NCBI RefSeq assembly: GCF_009831575.1
Contig: NZ_WUUT01000004.1
Location: 102,138 to 166,137 of the forward strand
Length of the DNA: 64,000 bases
Origin: Halovenus carboxidivorans
GTDB lineage: Archaea; Halobacteriota; Halobacteria; Halobacteriales; Haloarculaceae
Reading direction: 5' to 3'
Shown: piece by piece, positions 1-7,177 of the stretch
Numbering within the stretch: the stretch's first letter is position 1
How the letters are laid out: each line of letters opens with the position of its first letter
Program-made: the position numbers and the translations under genes
The notes under the pieces: generated by a model
The model's database searches: none
What the model saw: the letters and a program-made list of their open reading frames with translations, nothing else
What the model was told of the DNA's origin: nothing

Positions 1-591
1 GCCATGGGCGAGGACCCGCCCGACGTGTGGTACGAGATGCCGGTCTACTACAAGTCAAACGCCGACAGCGTGGTCGGGCCGGGCGTCGAGGTCGAGTGGC
101 CGGCGTACTCCGATCTGATGGACTACGAACTGGAGATTGCGGCGGTCATCGGCAAGGAGGGGAGAGATATTCCCGCGGAGGAGGCAGAGGAGTACGTCGC
201 CGGCTACACCATCTTCAACGACTTCAGCGCCCGAGACATCCAGGGCGAGGAGATGGAGGCCCGTCTCGGGCCGGCGAAGGGGAAAGACTTCGCCAACGCC
301 TTCGGCCCGTATCTGGTGACGGCGGACGCCTTCGATCCGGAAGCGGCGACGATGCGTGCGAAAGTCGACGGCGAGACGTGGTCCGAGGGGACCCCCGGCG
401 AGATGTACCACTCCTTTGCCGACATCATCGAACACGTCTCCCAGAGCGAGACGCTCCATCCCGGCGACGTGCTCGGGAGCGGGACCGTGGGCGAAGGATG
501 TGGTCTCGAACTCGGCAAGTTCCTCGAATCGGGGAACACTGTCACGCTTGAAGTCGACGGCATCGGGGCCCTCGAAAACACCGTCAGGTGA
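1..591 (+). CDS. Fumarylacetoacetate hydrolase family protein, C-terminal part (5' end outside window)
   Basis: The reading frame is already open at base 1, so this is the 3' part of a gene. About 196 residues are visible and carry the FAH fold core: an acidic metal-binding stretch (MDYELEIAAVIGKEGRD), the NDFSARDIQ motif, the KGKDFANAFGP loop and the GDVLGSGTVGEGCG turn that forms the active-site wall. Family members are Mg-dependent C-C hydrolases or decarboxylases acting on acylpyruvates and related 2-oxo acids. Haloarchaeal members of this length are usually general FAH-domain enzymes with unassigned substrate. The family is clear, the substrate is not. The ATG at 4 is probably an internal Met. 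Confidence 0.85.
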   Translation, partial: AMGEDPPDVWYEMPVYYKSNADSVVGPGVEVEWPAYSDLMDYELEIAAVIGKEGRDIPAEEAEEYVAGYTIFNDFSARDIQGEEMEARLGPAKGKDFANAFGPYLVTADAFDPEAATMRAKVDGETWSEGTPGEMYHSFADIIEHVSQSETLHPGDVLGSGTVGEGCGLELGKFLESGNTVTLEVDGIGALENTVR

Positions 592-672
592 CCGCCACGG
601 CACTCCTTACCCCGTTCTCACAAACGATACTCGGGGGGTATTGCTTAAACCGATTGACTGCCCAGTTCGGGT

Positions 673-828
673 ATGGGTCAGGGAAGACTTGGGGACGTCT
701 CTTCGGAGACCACCGACTCCGAAGCGGGGGCGACAGCGACGGATACGTACATTTCACCGCTCGCTGACTTCCTGCTGTTCTTTACGCTGACAGTCGTCGC
801 TGCGGCCGCGATGGTCGTGTTGCTGTAG
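673..828 (+). CDS. Small membrane protein, 51 aa
   Basis: A 51-residue protein with a polar, Thr/Glu-rich N-terminal half (about residues 1-27) and one C-terminal hydrophobic segment (residues about 28-51: SPLADFLLFFTLTVV then an Ala run), so it looks like a tail-anchored single-pass protein. A TATA-like element (CTTAAACC, 645-652) lies about 24 bases before the ATG, as in leaderless haloarchaeal genes, which supports a real gene rather than chance. It lies between the FAH gene and another small membrane protein on the same strand. I do not recognise the family. Confidence 0.6.
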   Translation: MGQGRLGDVSSETTDSEAGATATDTYISPLADFLLFFTLTVVAAAAMVVLL

Positions 829-864
829 CGAACACTTTAGTTGGACTGCGAACAACGTCCTGCC

Positions 865-1194
865 GTGTCGGGGAACACGGGAGTCGTCGCCGCTGCTATC
901 GATAACCAGCCCGCACTCTGGGTTCTCGCGGTCGTCCTGTACGGGATCGGTGATACCGTGACGACGTTGCTCGGTCTCCACAGCGAGGGGGTGACAGAAG
1001 GCGGGCCGGTCGCCCTGTTCGTCTTCGGACAGGGCGGAGTCCCTGGGTTCCTGCTGTTGAAGATCGGGTTCGTCGGCACCTGCTTTCTGGTCTGGTATCT
1101 CGTTCGGACGCCGGGACGCGTGGCGATTCCGCTCGCGCTCGCCGTCGTCGGGGCGGTCGTGACCTGCTGGAACCTGTTCGTGATTCTCTCCTGA
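865..1194 (+). CDS. Small multi-pass membrane protein, 109 aa
   Basis: Predicted integral membrane protein with three or four hydrophobic segments (for example ALWVLAVVLYGIGDTVTTL, a second around residues 50-70 and a third at the C terminus). I place the start at GTG 865: a TATA-like CTTTAGTT around 834-841 sits about 27 bases upstream, which fits a leaderless transcript; an in-frame TTG at 841 lies inside that element. The GDTVTT segment faintly recalls the small DUF5658 membrane family, but I cannot confirm this. The next gene begins within 45 bases, so the two may be cotranscribed. Confidence 0.6.
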   Translation: MSGNTGVVAAAIDNQPALWVLAVVLYGIGDTVTTLLGLHSEGVTEGGPVALFVFGQGGVPGFLLLKIGFVGTCFLVWYLVRTPGRVAIPLALAVVGAVVTCWNLFVILS

Positions 1195-1238
1195 CCGTGA
1201 CCCTCCCGTTCATGAGGGTGGCGGCCAACAGTATCGGT

Positions 1239-1994
1239 ATGCCACGAGACACGGCGTTCACGATCGACTGTCCGGAGATTGCTCCCGGACAGACGTTGCT
1301 CGTCGGGCTCGCTTCGCCGGGCATGGCGAGTCTGACGGCGGCCACGCATATCGTCGAGGAACACGAGGCGACAGAGATCGGTCACGTCGCGCCGGCGGAA
1401 CTCCCCGCTATCACCCCCTTCGAGGACGGCACTCCCCGCCATCACACCCGACTGTACGACATCGACGGCGAGAGTATCGTCGTCCTGTTGAGCGAGTTGT
1501 TCGTCCCGCCGTGGGCCGCCCGGCCGTTCGTCGAGGAGGTGCTCGACTGGGCGACGGACAGTCAGATCGCCGAGATTGCGATGCTCCACCCCGTCGCGTA
1601 CGAGCACGCCCCCGACGATCACCAGGTCTTCTACGTCGCCACCGAGGAGTACGAAACCGAGCGCCTCGACGGCGACGTCCCGCCGATGTCCGGCGGCGTG
1701 CTCGACGGGGTTCCAAGCGAGTTCCTGAGCCACAGTCTCCGCGGCGAAGGGCCGCCGACCGGGATCTACGTGACTCCCGCTCATCCCCCTGGGCCCGATA
1801 TCGACGGTGCGTTGCTGTTTCTCGATGCCGTCGAATCGACCTACGACCTCGATATCGACCGGTCGGAACTCGAGGACTTCTCGCGGGAGATCAAACAGCA
1901 CTACGAGACGCTGGCCGAGCGGATGGCCACGCTCGACGAGGCCGAGCAGTCCCGCGACGACCGCGAGTTCTACGCGGATCGGATGTACATGTAA
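1239..1994 (+). CDS. PAC2 family (proteasome assembly chaperone-like) protein
   Basis: About 251 residues with the PAC2 layout: an N-terminal beta strand and glycine loop (LLVGLASPGMASLTAATHI), a central VVLLSELFVPPWAARPF strand-helix and a late TGIYVTPAHPPGPDIDGA segment, followed by a charged C-terminal helix (residues about 205-245). Archaeal PAC2 proteins are thought to act as proteasome assembly chaperones or ATP-grasp-linked factors, but few are tested. I prefer ATG 1239, where the family-like sequence begins, although a GTG at 1197 just after the preceding stop would add 14 residues. The family call is good, the role inferred. Confidence 0.7.
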   Translation: MPRDTAFTIDCPEIAPGQTLLVGLASPGMASLTAATHIVEEHEATEIGHVAPAELPAITPFEDGTPRHHTRLYDIDGESIVVLLSELFVPPWAARPFVEEVLDWATDSQIAEIAMLHPVAYEHAPDDHQVFYVATEEYETERLDGDVPPMSGGVLDGVPSEFLSHSLRGEGPPTGIYVTPAHPPGPDIDGALLFLDAVESTYDLDIDRSELEDFSREIKQHYETLAERMATLDEAEQSRDDREFYADRMYM

Positions 1995-2021
1995 CGACGG
2001 CGGGACGACAGCGTCACAACT

Positions 2022-3149
2022 ATGAGCCACCTGGACGCAGTGGCTGGTAATGGATCGGTCTGTCGACGACGCCGTCGTCCGAGGGGAAAGCAGATGCTCC
2101 TGACTGTCGGTACGGCGATTGTGCTGCTCGCCGGACTGCTCGGCGGCGCACTCGGCGCGGCAGTCGGGGCGGCATCGGCGCTCGGACTCGCCGGCGTCGT
2201 CATCGTCGTCGGCGAACTCGCGACCCTGTTCGTCCTCGACGGGAACGCGGTCGGACTGCTCGCGACGCTCGGCGTCGACGGCGCACCGACGGCCGCCGGC
2301 CCGGTGTCGGCACTCGGCGTCGGCCCGCTGTTCGGCCCGCACGTCGCGTTCGCGGGCGGGGTCGGAGCGGCGGCCTACGCCGCCCGGAAGGGACCGATCG
2401 ACACCGGATTCCGGTATCACCAGGCGAAACAGATCCGACGACCGCTGTTCGGACGGCCGCGGGCGGTTCTCGTCGGCGGGTGTTTCGGCGTCGCCGGCGT
2501 CGCCCTCGGAGCACTCGGGAGCTATCTCCCGGTCGATCCGGTCGCGTTCGCCGTCGTCGGGTCGGCACTGCTCGTCCGTCTCACCGTCGGCTACCCGCTG
2601 GTCGGCCGCTTCGACGGCAAGCGACTGCTCGACATGTCTCCGTTCGAGGAGGGGGCGTACTGGGGCGGTGACGGCTACGACACGGCCGACGGCATCGCCG
2701 GCCGACACGCCGTCGAGCCGTGGCAACCCCGGTACTACGAGTGGTGGATCGTCGCCATCATCGGGGTCGTCGGCGGAGCAGTCGGCGCCGTGCTCGCGCT
2801 GGCCACCGACAGCGTCTACCTCCCGTTTGGCCTCTCGCTCGTGAGTCTGTTCGCGCTCGTGTTCGGCCTTCGCGTCGGACGCTACCCGATCCCGGTTACG
2901 TTTCACGTCGTCCTCCCGGCCGCTATCGCCGCACTCGCGGTCGGTAACGGATTTCCGCTCGGGCTCGCTTCCGGGACGGCGATGGGCGTGGTCGGTGCGG
3001 GACTCGGTGAACTCGGCCAGCGCGTTTTCTACGCCCACGGCGACACGCACGTCGATCCCGCGTTCGTTTCGCTCCTCCTGAGTAGCCTGCTGATATCGGT
3101 GCTCGTCCTCGCGGGCGTGTTCGACGGCGGACCGGTGCCGTACCTCTGA
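2022..3149 (+). CDS. Polytopic membrane protein of unknown function, possible N-terminal frameshift
   Basis: A Gly/Ala-rich integral membrane protein with about eight hydrophobic segments and a polar loop in the middle (DMSPFEEGAYWGGDGYD). It matches no family that I know. The N terminus is odd: as read from ATG 2022, residues 13-24 contain CRRRRRPRGKQ, the Arg-rich signature of an out-of-frame read in this GC-rich genome. A second ATG at 2050 gives an acidic start (MDRSVDDAVVRG) that would join the main frame if the G run at 2083-2086 had one more G. The safest start in the sequence as given is ATG 2094 (MLLTVGTAIVLL). Confidence 0.65.
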   Translation: MSHLDAVAGNGSVCRRRRRPRGKQMLLTVGTAIVLLAGLLGGALGAAVGAASALGLAGVVIVVGELATLFVLDGNAVGLLATLGVDGAPTAAGPVSALGVGPLFGPHVAFAGGVGAAAYAARKGPIDTGFRYHQAKQIRRPLFGRPRAVLVGGCFGVAGVALGALGSYLPVDPVAFAVVGSALLVRLTVGYPLVGRFDGKRLLDMSPFEEGAYWGGDGYDTADGIAGRHAVEPWQPRYYEWWIVAIIGVVGGAVGAVLALATDSVYLPFGLSLVSLFALVFGLRVGRYPIPVTFHVVLPAAIAALAVGNGFPLGLASGTAMGVVGAGLGELGQRVFYAHGDTHVDPAFVSLLLSSLLISVLVLAGVFDGGPVPYL

Positions 3150-3208
3150 GCGGCCGACTGTGTCCGCGCACCGTAATCGGTACGTTCTGTGAGCGTGTAT
3201 GTACGCAC

Positions 3209-3394
3209 ATGAGCGAGAGCGAGGACGACAGCGGTCCGCTCGTCGCACTCAGCGGCGGCCTCGGTGCCACGGTGGGGTCGGCCCTCGCCGGCCTCACGTC
3301 CGTCTCACTCGGGGCGCTGGCACTCGCCGCCGGTGTCGGTGCGGCAGTCGGTTACGGAAGCTACCGCGTTCTCGACGGGGTTCGTGCCGAGTAA
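3209..3394 (+). CDS. Small Gly/Ala-rich membrane protein, 61 aa
   Basis: A 61-residue protein with an acidic start (MSESEDDSG) and two short hydrophobic stretches rich in Gly, Ala, Ser and Val (GATVGSALAGLTSVS and GALALAAGVGAAVGYGSY), consistent with a small membrane hairpin. Its stop codon ends at 3394 and abuts the stop of convergent cutA at 3395. Codon use and acidity match the neighbours, so I consider it real. There is no recognisable family. Confidence 0.5.
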   Translation: MSESEDDSGPLVALSGGLGATVGSALAGLTSVSLGALALAAGVGAAVGYGSYRVLDGVRAE

Positions 3395-3694
3395 TCAGGT
3401 GTTCTCCGCTCGCCACTCCGCGAAGGCCCCGAGCACGTCCGACTCCTCGAAGCGCTCGATACACGGCACGTCGTAGGGGTGGAGCTCGCGGAGTCGCGCT
3501 TTCAGCGCCGGATACCGGTCGTCGGTGGTCTTCACTAGCAGAATGAGTTCGTCGTCTTCGTGCACGTCGCCCTCCCAGCGGTAGACCGACGAGCACTCGA
3601 CGGTGTTCACGCAGGCGGCGAGTTCCTCCTCGACGACGGTTCGTGCAATCTCCGCGCCCGCCCCCGGCGGTGCCGTGACGTAAACGGTGGGCAT
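3395..3694 (-). CDS. cutA: CutA1-type divalent cation tolerance protein
   Basis: A 99-residue CutA: MPTVYVTAPPGAGAEIART at the N terminus, the conserved AACVNTVECSSVYRWEG segment (residues about 27-43) and the LHPYDVPCI motif near the C terminus (residues about 70-78). CutA proteins are small ferredoxin-like trimers linked to divalent metal tolerance and signalling, though the mechanism is uncertain. Length and motifs are complete. The gene follows a HEWD-type small gene by a single base on the same strand, so both are probably made from one transcript starting upstream of 3869. Confidence 0.9.
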   Translation of the reverse strand: MPTVYVTAPPGAGAEIARTVVEEELAACVNTVECSSVYRWEGDVHEDDELILLVKTTDDRYPALKARLRELHPYDVPCIERFEESDVLGAFAEWRAENT

Positions 3695-3695
3695 C

Positions 3696-3869
3696 TCAGG
3701 ACTCGGATTCCTGCAGTGGGTTGTACTGCCCGTTGATGTCCCACTCGTGCAGACAGTGCGGCGTGCCCTTCTCGTCGTCGGCGACGAACGTCTGGCTGTC
3801 CTCGTCCCACCGTTCGACGCGACCGCAGCGCTCGCAGGTTCGTTCGGTCGGCGGATCGATAGTTACCAT
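3696..3869 (-). CDS. HEWD-type small zinc-finger-like protein, 57 aa
   Basis: A 57-residue protein with a CERCGR motif near the N terminus (Cys12 and Cys15) and a distal CLHEWDINGQYNPL segment. The His-Glu-Trp-Asp run is the hallmark of a small haloarchaeal family that I recall being named HEWD. With Cys39 and His41 the CxxC pair could hold a zinc ion. Function is unknown. The gene sits one base upstream of cutA on the same strand, implying cotranscription with a metal-related protein. Confidence 0.7.
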   Translation of the reverse strand: MVTIDPPTERTCERCGRVERWDEDSQTFVADDEKGTPHCLHEWDINGQYNPLQESES

Positions 3870-3914
3870 ATCTGACGGAACGACGCGGAGCGTAATGAAT
3901 CGTGCTATCGCGGG

Positions 3915-4694
3915 TCAGTACCACGTCCCGCCGGAGTCGATGTTGATGTCCTGGGCGGTGATCTGCCGCCCGGCGTCGCTCGCGAGATACGCGATCATCT
4001 CCGCGATGTTCTCGGCGTCGATGAACTCCGCCAGCGCGAGGTCGTCGAAGTACTCCTCCTCGCGGACGGTGTCGGGAGAGACGCCGCGCTCCTCTGCCTG
4101 TGCCTCGATCACGCGCTCGATCCGCGGCCCCTCGACGGGACCGGGACAGATCGTGTTCACCGTGATATCGTCGCCGCCGAGTTCGTGCGCCCAGGTCCGA
4201 CTCATTCCGATCATCGCCATGTTCGCTGCCGCGTACGGCGTTCGGTTGGGGTAGGGTCGCTTGCCGCCGATCGAGGAGATGTTGACGACCGTTCCGCGCT
4301 CGCTCTCCCTGAGGGCGTCGACACCGTGTTTCAGACAGAGAAACGGCCCCGTCACCTTGACATCGGTCATCTGCGTGAACTCGTCGGTCGCGATCTCACC
4401 GACCGGCGCGGTCGGCCCCTCGATGCCCGCGTTGTTCACGAGAATATCCAGCCCGCCGAACGTCTCGACTGTCTCGGCAATCGACGCCTCGACGTTGGCT
4501 TCGTCGGTGACATCCGTCTCGACGGCCAGCGTCTGCTCCGGTGTATCGATCCGCTCGGCGGTCTCGTAGATCCCGTCCGAGCGGGCGGCCAGCGCCACGT
4601 TGACGCCGTAGTCCGCCAACGTGACCGCGATTTCCTCGCCGATACCCTGGCTCGCGCCCGTAACGAACGCAGTCGCGCCTTCGAGTTCGTCCAT
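3915..4694 (-). CDS. SDR family oxidoreductase with non-canonical active site
   Basis: A 259-residue short-chain dehydrogenase/reductase. It shows the TGASQGIG dinucleotide-binding loop (residues 12-19), NNAG (87-90), catalytic Ser140/Ser141 and Tyr154, and the CPGPVEGPRI loop after the last core strand. Classical SDRs have YxxxK; here the sequence is YAAAN, so the expected Lys158 is Asn. The GKRPYPNRTPYAAAN segment resembles a subgroup of sugar or hydroxy-acid dehydrogenases. Activity may be changed or lost, or another residue may take over. The closest neighbours are on the same strand but about 45 and 65 bases away. Confidence 0.85.
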   Translation of the reverse strand: MDELEGATAFVTGASQGIGEEIAVTLADYGVNVALAARSDGIYETAERIDTPEQTLAVETDVTDEANVEASIAETVETFGGLDILVNNAGIEGPTAPVGEIATDEFTQMTDVKVTGPFLCLKHGVDALRESERGTVVNISSIGGKRPYPNRTPYAAANMAMIGMSRTWAHELGGDDITVNTICPGPVEGPRIERVIEAQAEERGVSPDTVREEEYFDDLALAEFIDAENIAEMIAYLASDAGRQITAQDINIDSGGTWY

Positions 4695-4760
4695 ACAGGC
4701 CGATTCACGGCCGACCGCCTTCAGCGTGTGTGCTGGCGAACCGACAGGACGGCTGTCGGC

Positions 4761-5444
4761 TCACCGCTCGGTCCCGACCAGGCCGGTGTCAGTGATGCGG
4801 AACTGCGCCGTCTCGCCGGCCTCCCTGCTGTGGTGTTTCTCCAGCGTCGCCCGGCGGTTGCCGCCACGAAAGCGGTCCAGGCGGAGAATCAGCGCCGACC
4901 AGTGATCCAGCGTATGTCCGCCGAGTCCGCTGGTCGCGTCGCTGTCCGGATCGGTGTAGACCTGGTTGGTAAAGGCGACGGCGAGATCGTACTTCCGGGC
5001 GAGCGAGAGGAGATGCGTGATCTGTCGCCCGACCGCCCGGAGCGCGTCGCCCTCGTCCTGTTCGGTTCGTTCGAGCCGGTAGAACCCGGTCGCGCTGTCG
5101 AGCGCGACGAAATCGACCTGGTCGGCGAACTCGGCGGCGTCCTGGACGGCCTCGCGCTGCTCCTCGAAGTCGTACGCCTCCGTGATGATGATTCGGGAGG
5201 CGATGGTATCGAGGTCGGTGTCGTAGGGCTGGGCGAGTTGTTCGAGGCGTTCGACCGGCATTCCCTCGGTGTCGATATACAGGGCGGATCCGCCGGAAGC
5301 GGCCACCTCGACGGCCGCCGAGAGGACGAGATTGCTCTTGCCGGCGGCCGGCGCGCCGTAGATCTGCGTCGCGGCCCCCCGCTCGAAGCCGCCGCCGAGC
5401 AGCCTGTCGATCGGCTCGCAACCGGTCGGAATCGGGTCTGTCAC
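4761..5444 (-). CDS. radB: DNA repair and recombination protein RadB
   Basis: A 227-residue RecA-fold ATPase without the N-terminal helix-hairpin-helix domain of RadA, which is the RadB pattern. It has the Walker A GAPAAGKS (residues 30-37), ALYIDTEGM after the second strand, a Walker B-like VDFVALDS and the GLGGHTLDHWSALILRL segment. RadB is a euryarchaeal RadA paralogue acting as a recombination mediator. The start is GTG 5444; a TATA-like element on the minus strand (ACATATAACC on the plus strand, 5470-5479) is about 30 bases upstream. Confidence 0.93.
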   Translation of the reverse strand: MTDPIPTGCEPIDRLLGGGFERGAATQIYGAPAAGKSNLVLSAAVEVAASGGSALYIDTEGMPVERLEQLAQPYDTDLDTIASRIIITEAYDFEEQREAVQDAAEFADQVDFVALDSATGFYRLERTEQDEGDALRAVGRQITHLLSLARKYDLAVAFTNQVYTDPDSDATSGLGGHTLDHWSALILRLDRFRGGNRRATLEKHHSREAGETAQFRITDTGLVGTER

Positions 5445-5575
5445 TGCCTGCTCGTTGGGTCGCTCTCACATATAACCCTTAGTTTCCCCCGGTCGCCCTC
5501 ACCTCTCCGGACGGTTGTGCGCCGGCCGCGTGACCGTCCCCAAACATTATCGAACCGTCCTCCGTAGTTGGAGTA

Positions 5576-7168
5576 ATGAACTGGCGGTCACTGTCACCGT
5601 GGGGGCTCGTCATCGCACTTCTCGGATTCGTTCTCACGCGGATGACCGTGACGTTAGCGGCCCAGGAGTCAACCCGGCAGTTTCTGTTCGCGGGGATCGT
5701 TCCGCTGGTTCTCGGTCTCTCGCTGACGGCCTTCGGCGTCATCCTCACCGTCGGGGCCTACGACCAGACGCTGTTGCGCAGGACCGCGCTGTGGTCGATC
5801 GCCGGCACCGGCGGCATGGCGGTTCTGGTCGTGTTGACGGCGCTCGGCACCCAGTCGGATGTCTCGACGATGGCGGAGTTCCGCCAGCAGACGTATCTCT
5901 CGAATTTCCTCATCGGCGGCGCGGTCGGCGGAACGCTGACCGGCCTCTACGCCGCCCGCAACCGCAGACACCGCCGTGATCTGAAACGGCAGGCGAACCG
6001 GCTCATCCTCCTGAACCGACTGCTGCGGGACAAGGTGATCAACTCCGCGACCGCGATCAAGGGTCACGCCTCCGTCCTCGCCGACGGCGACCGAACCGAA
6101 TCCATCGACGTGATCGACGGACAGACCGACGATATCATCGAGACGGTCGAGAACGTCAAGTACCTCTCCGAGACTGCCGACCGCTCCGACCGCTCGCTCG
6201 GCGCGGTCGACGTGATCGACTGCCTCGACAGCGAGATCGACGCCGTCCGTGATCTCGCGCCGGAGGCGGAGATCACCGTCGAGACGCCCGCAGAGGACGT
6301 CCTGGTCCGCGCGAACGCCCAACTCGCGGAGGTCTTCCGCCAGTTGCTCCTGAACGCGGTCGAGTACGCCGACGAGAACGCCCCCCGGGTCGATGCGAGC
6401 GTCGACCTCGCGCCGAATCACGTCACCGTCCACATCTCGGACACCGGTCCCGGGCTGCCGGCGGATCAGCGGGCGCTGCTCGAACGCGGCGAAATTGCGG
6501 AGTTCGACGACCCGACGACGGGATTCGGGCTGAACATCGTTCGTCTCCTCGTCGAGAGCTTCGACGGGCAGATCACGACCACAGTCGACAGCTCCGGGAC
6601 GACCGTCTCGCTTCGACTCCCCCGGGAAGGGGCGACACTCGGGACCAGTTCTCCCGGGGCGACCGCGACCACCGCCGGGGTCGCCCCCTCGCGCGTCGCC
6701 CTCGCGGTCGGTGCCTCGCTGGTCGCCGGCGCCGTCATGGCTCTCGCGATGCTCGTCGTGGGCGGTGACGTTCCGGTCATCGGCGCACTCTACGGCGTCG
6801 ACAACCTCATCGTCGCAACCATCTCCCACGAGTTCCACAGCGTCGTCTTCGGGCTCGTCTACGCCGGTCTGCTGTCGGCGCTGCCCGCCGAATCGAGCCG
6901 TCGGCTCCGGCACCAGATGGGAATCGCGGTCGGGTTCTCGCTCGCGCTGTGGCTCGTCGCCGCGGGAGTGGTAATGCCGCTCTGGCTCCGTGCGCTCGGA
7001 CTCGACGCGACCGTGCCGATGCTCTCGGCTCCCTCGCTACTCGGTCACCTCCTCTGGGGGCTCAGCCTCAGTGCGCTCTACTTCTACGGGGACCGCTGGC
7101 TCGCGGACTCGGATCCCTCCGCGTCGGCCTCGCTTTTCGAGCGCCTCTCACGGGTTCCGGAGAACTGA
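5576..7168 (+). CDS. Histidine-kinase-like membrane protein lacking the phospho-acceptor His
   Basis: A 530-residue protein of three parts. Residues 1-130 hold four likely TM helices. Residues 145-350 look like a histidine kinase core: the H-box region reads LLRDKVINSATAIKG with Asp152 where haloarchaeal kinases have His, but the ATP-binding lid is intact (LLLNAVEYA at 257-265, DTGPGLP at 289-295, TGFGLNIV at 315-322). Residues 372-505 form a second bundle of four TM segments, an uncommon place for a membrane domain. No receiver gene is adjacent. A TATA-like ACATTATC lies about 29 bases before the ATG. It may bind ATP without autophosphorylation, but this is inference. Confidence 0.75.
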   Translation: MNWRSLSPWGLVIALLGFVLTRMTVTLAAQESTRQFLFAGIVPLVLGLSLTAFGVILTVGAYDQTLLRRTALWSIAGTGGMAVLVVLTALGTQSDVSTMAEFRQQTYLSNFLIGGAVGGTLTGLYAARNRRHRRDLKRQANRLILLNRLLRDKVINSATAIKGHASVLADGDRTESIDVIDGQTDDIIETVENVKYLSETADRSDRSLGAVDVIDCLDSEIDAVRDLAPEAEITVETPAEDVLVRANAQLAEVFRQLLLNAVEYADENAPRVDASVDLAPNHVTVHISDTGPGLPADQRALLERGEIAEFDDPTTGFGLNIVRLLVESFDGQITTTVDSSGTTVSLRLPREGATLGTSSPGATATTAGVAPSRVALAVGASLVAGAVMALAMLVVGGDVPVIGALYGVDNLIVATISHEFHSVVFGLVYAGLLSALPAESSRRLRHQMGIAVGFSLALWLVAAGVVMPLWLRALGLDATVPMLSAPSLLGHLLWGLSLSALYFYGDRWLADSDPSASASLFERLSRVPEN

Positions 7169-7177
7169 TCCGGGGGC

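Noticed and set aside
837-3248. 803-residue open frame on the minus strand
   Set aside because: Arg/Asp-rich and low-complexity in an out-of-frame manner; it lies over well-supported plus-strand genes with good promoters.
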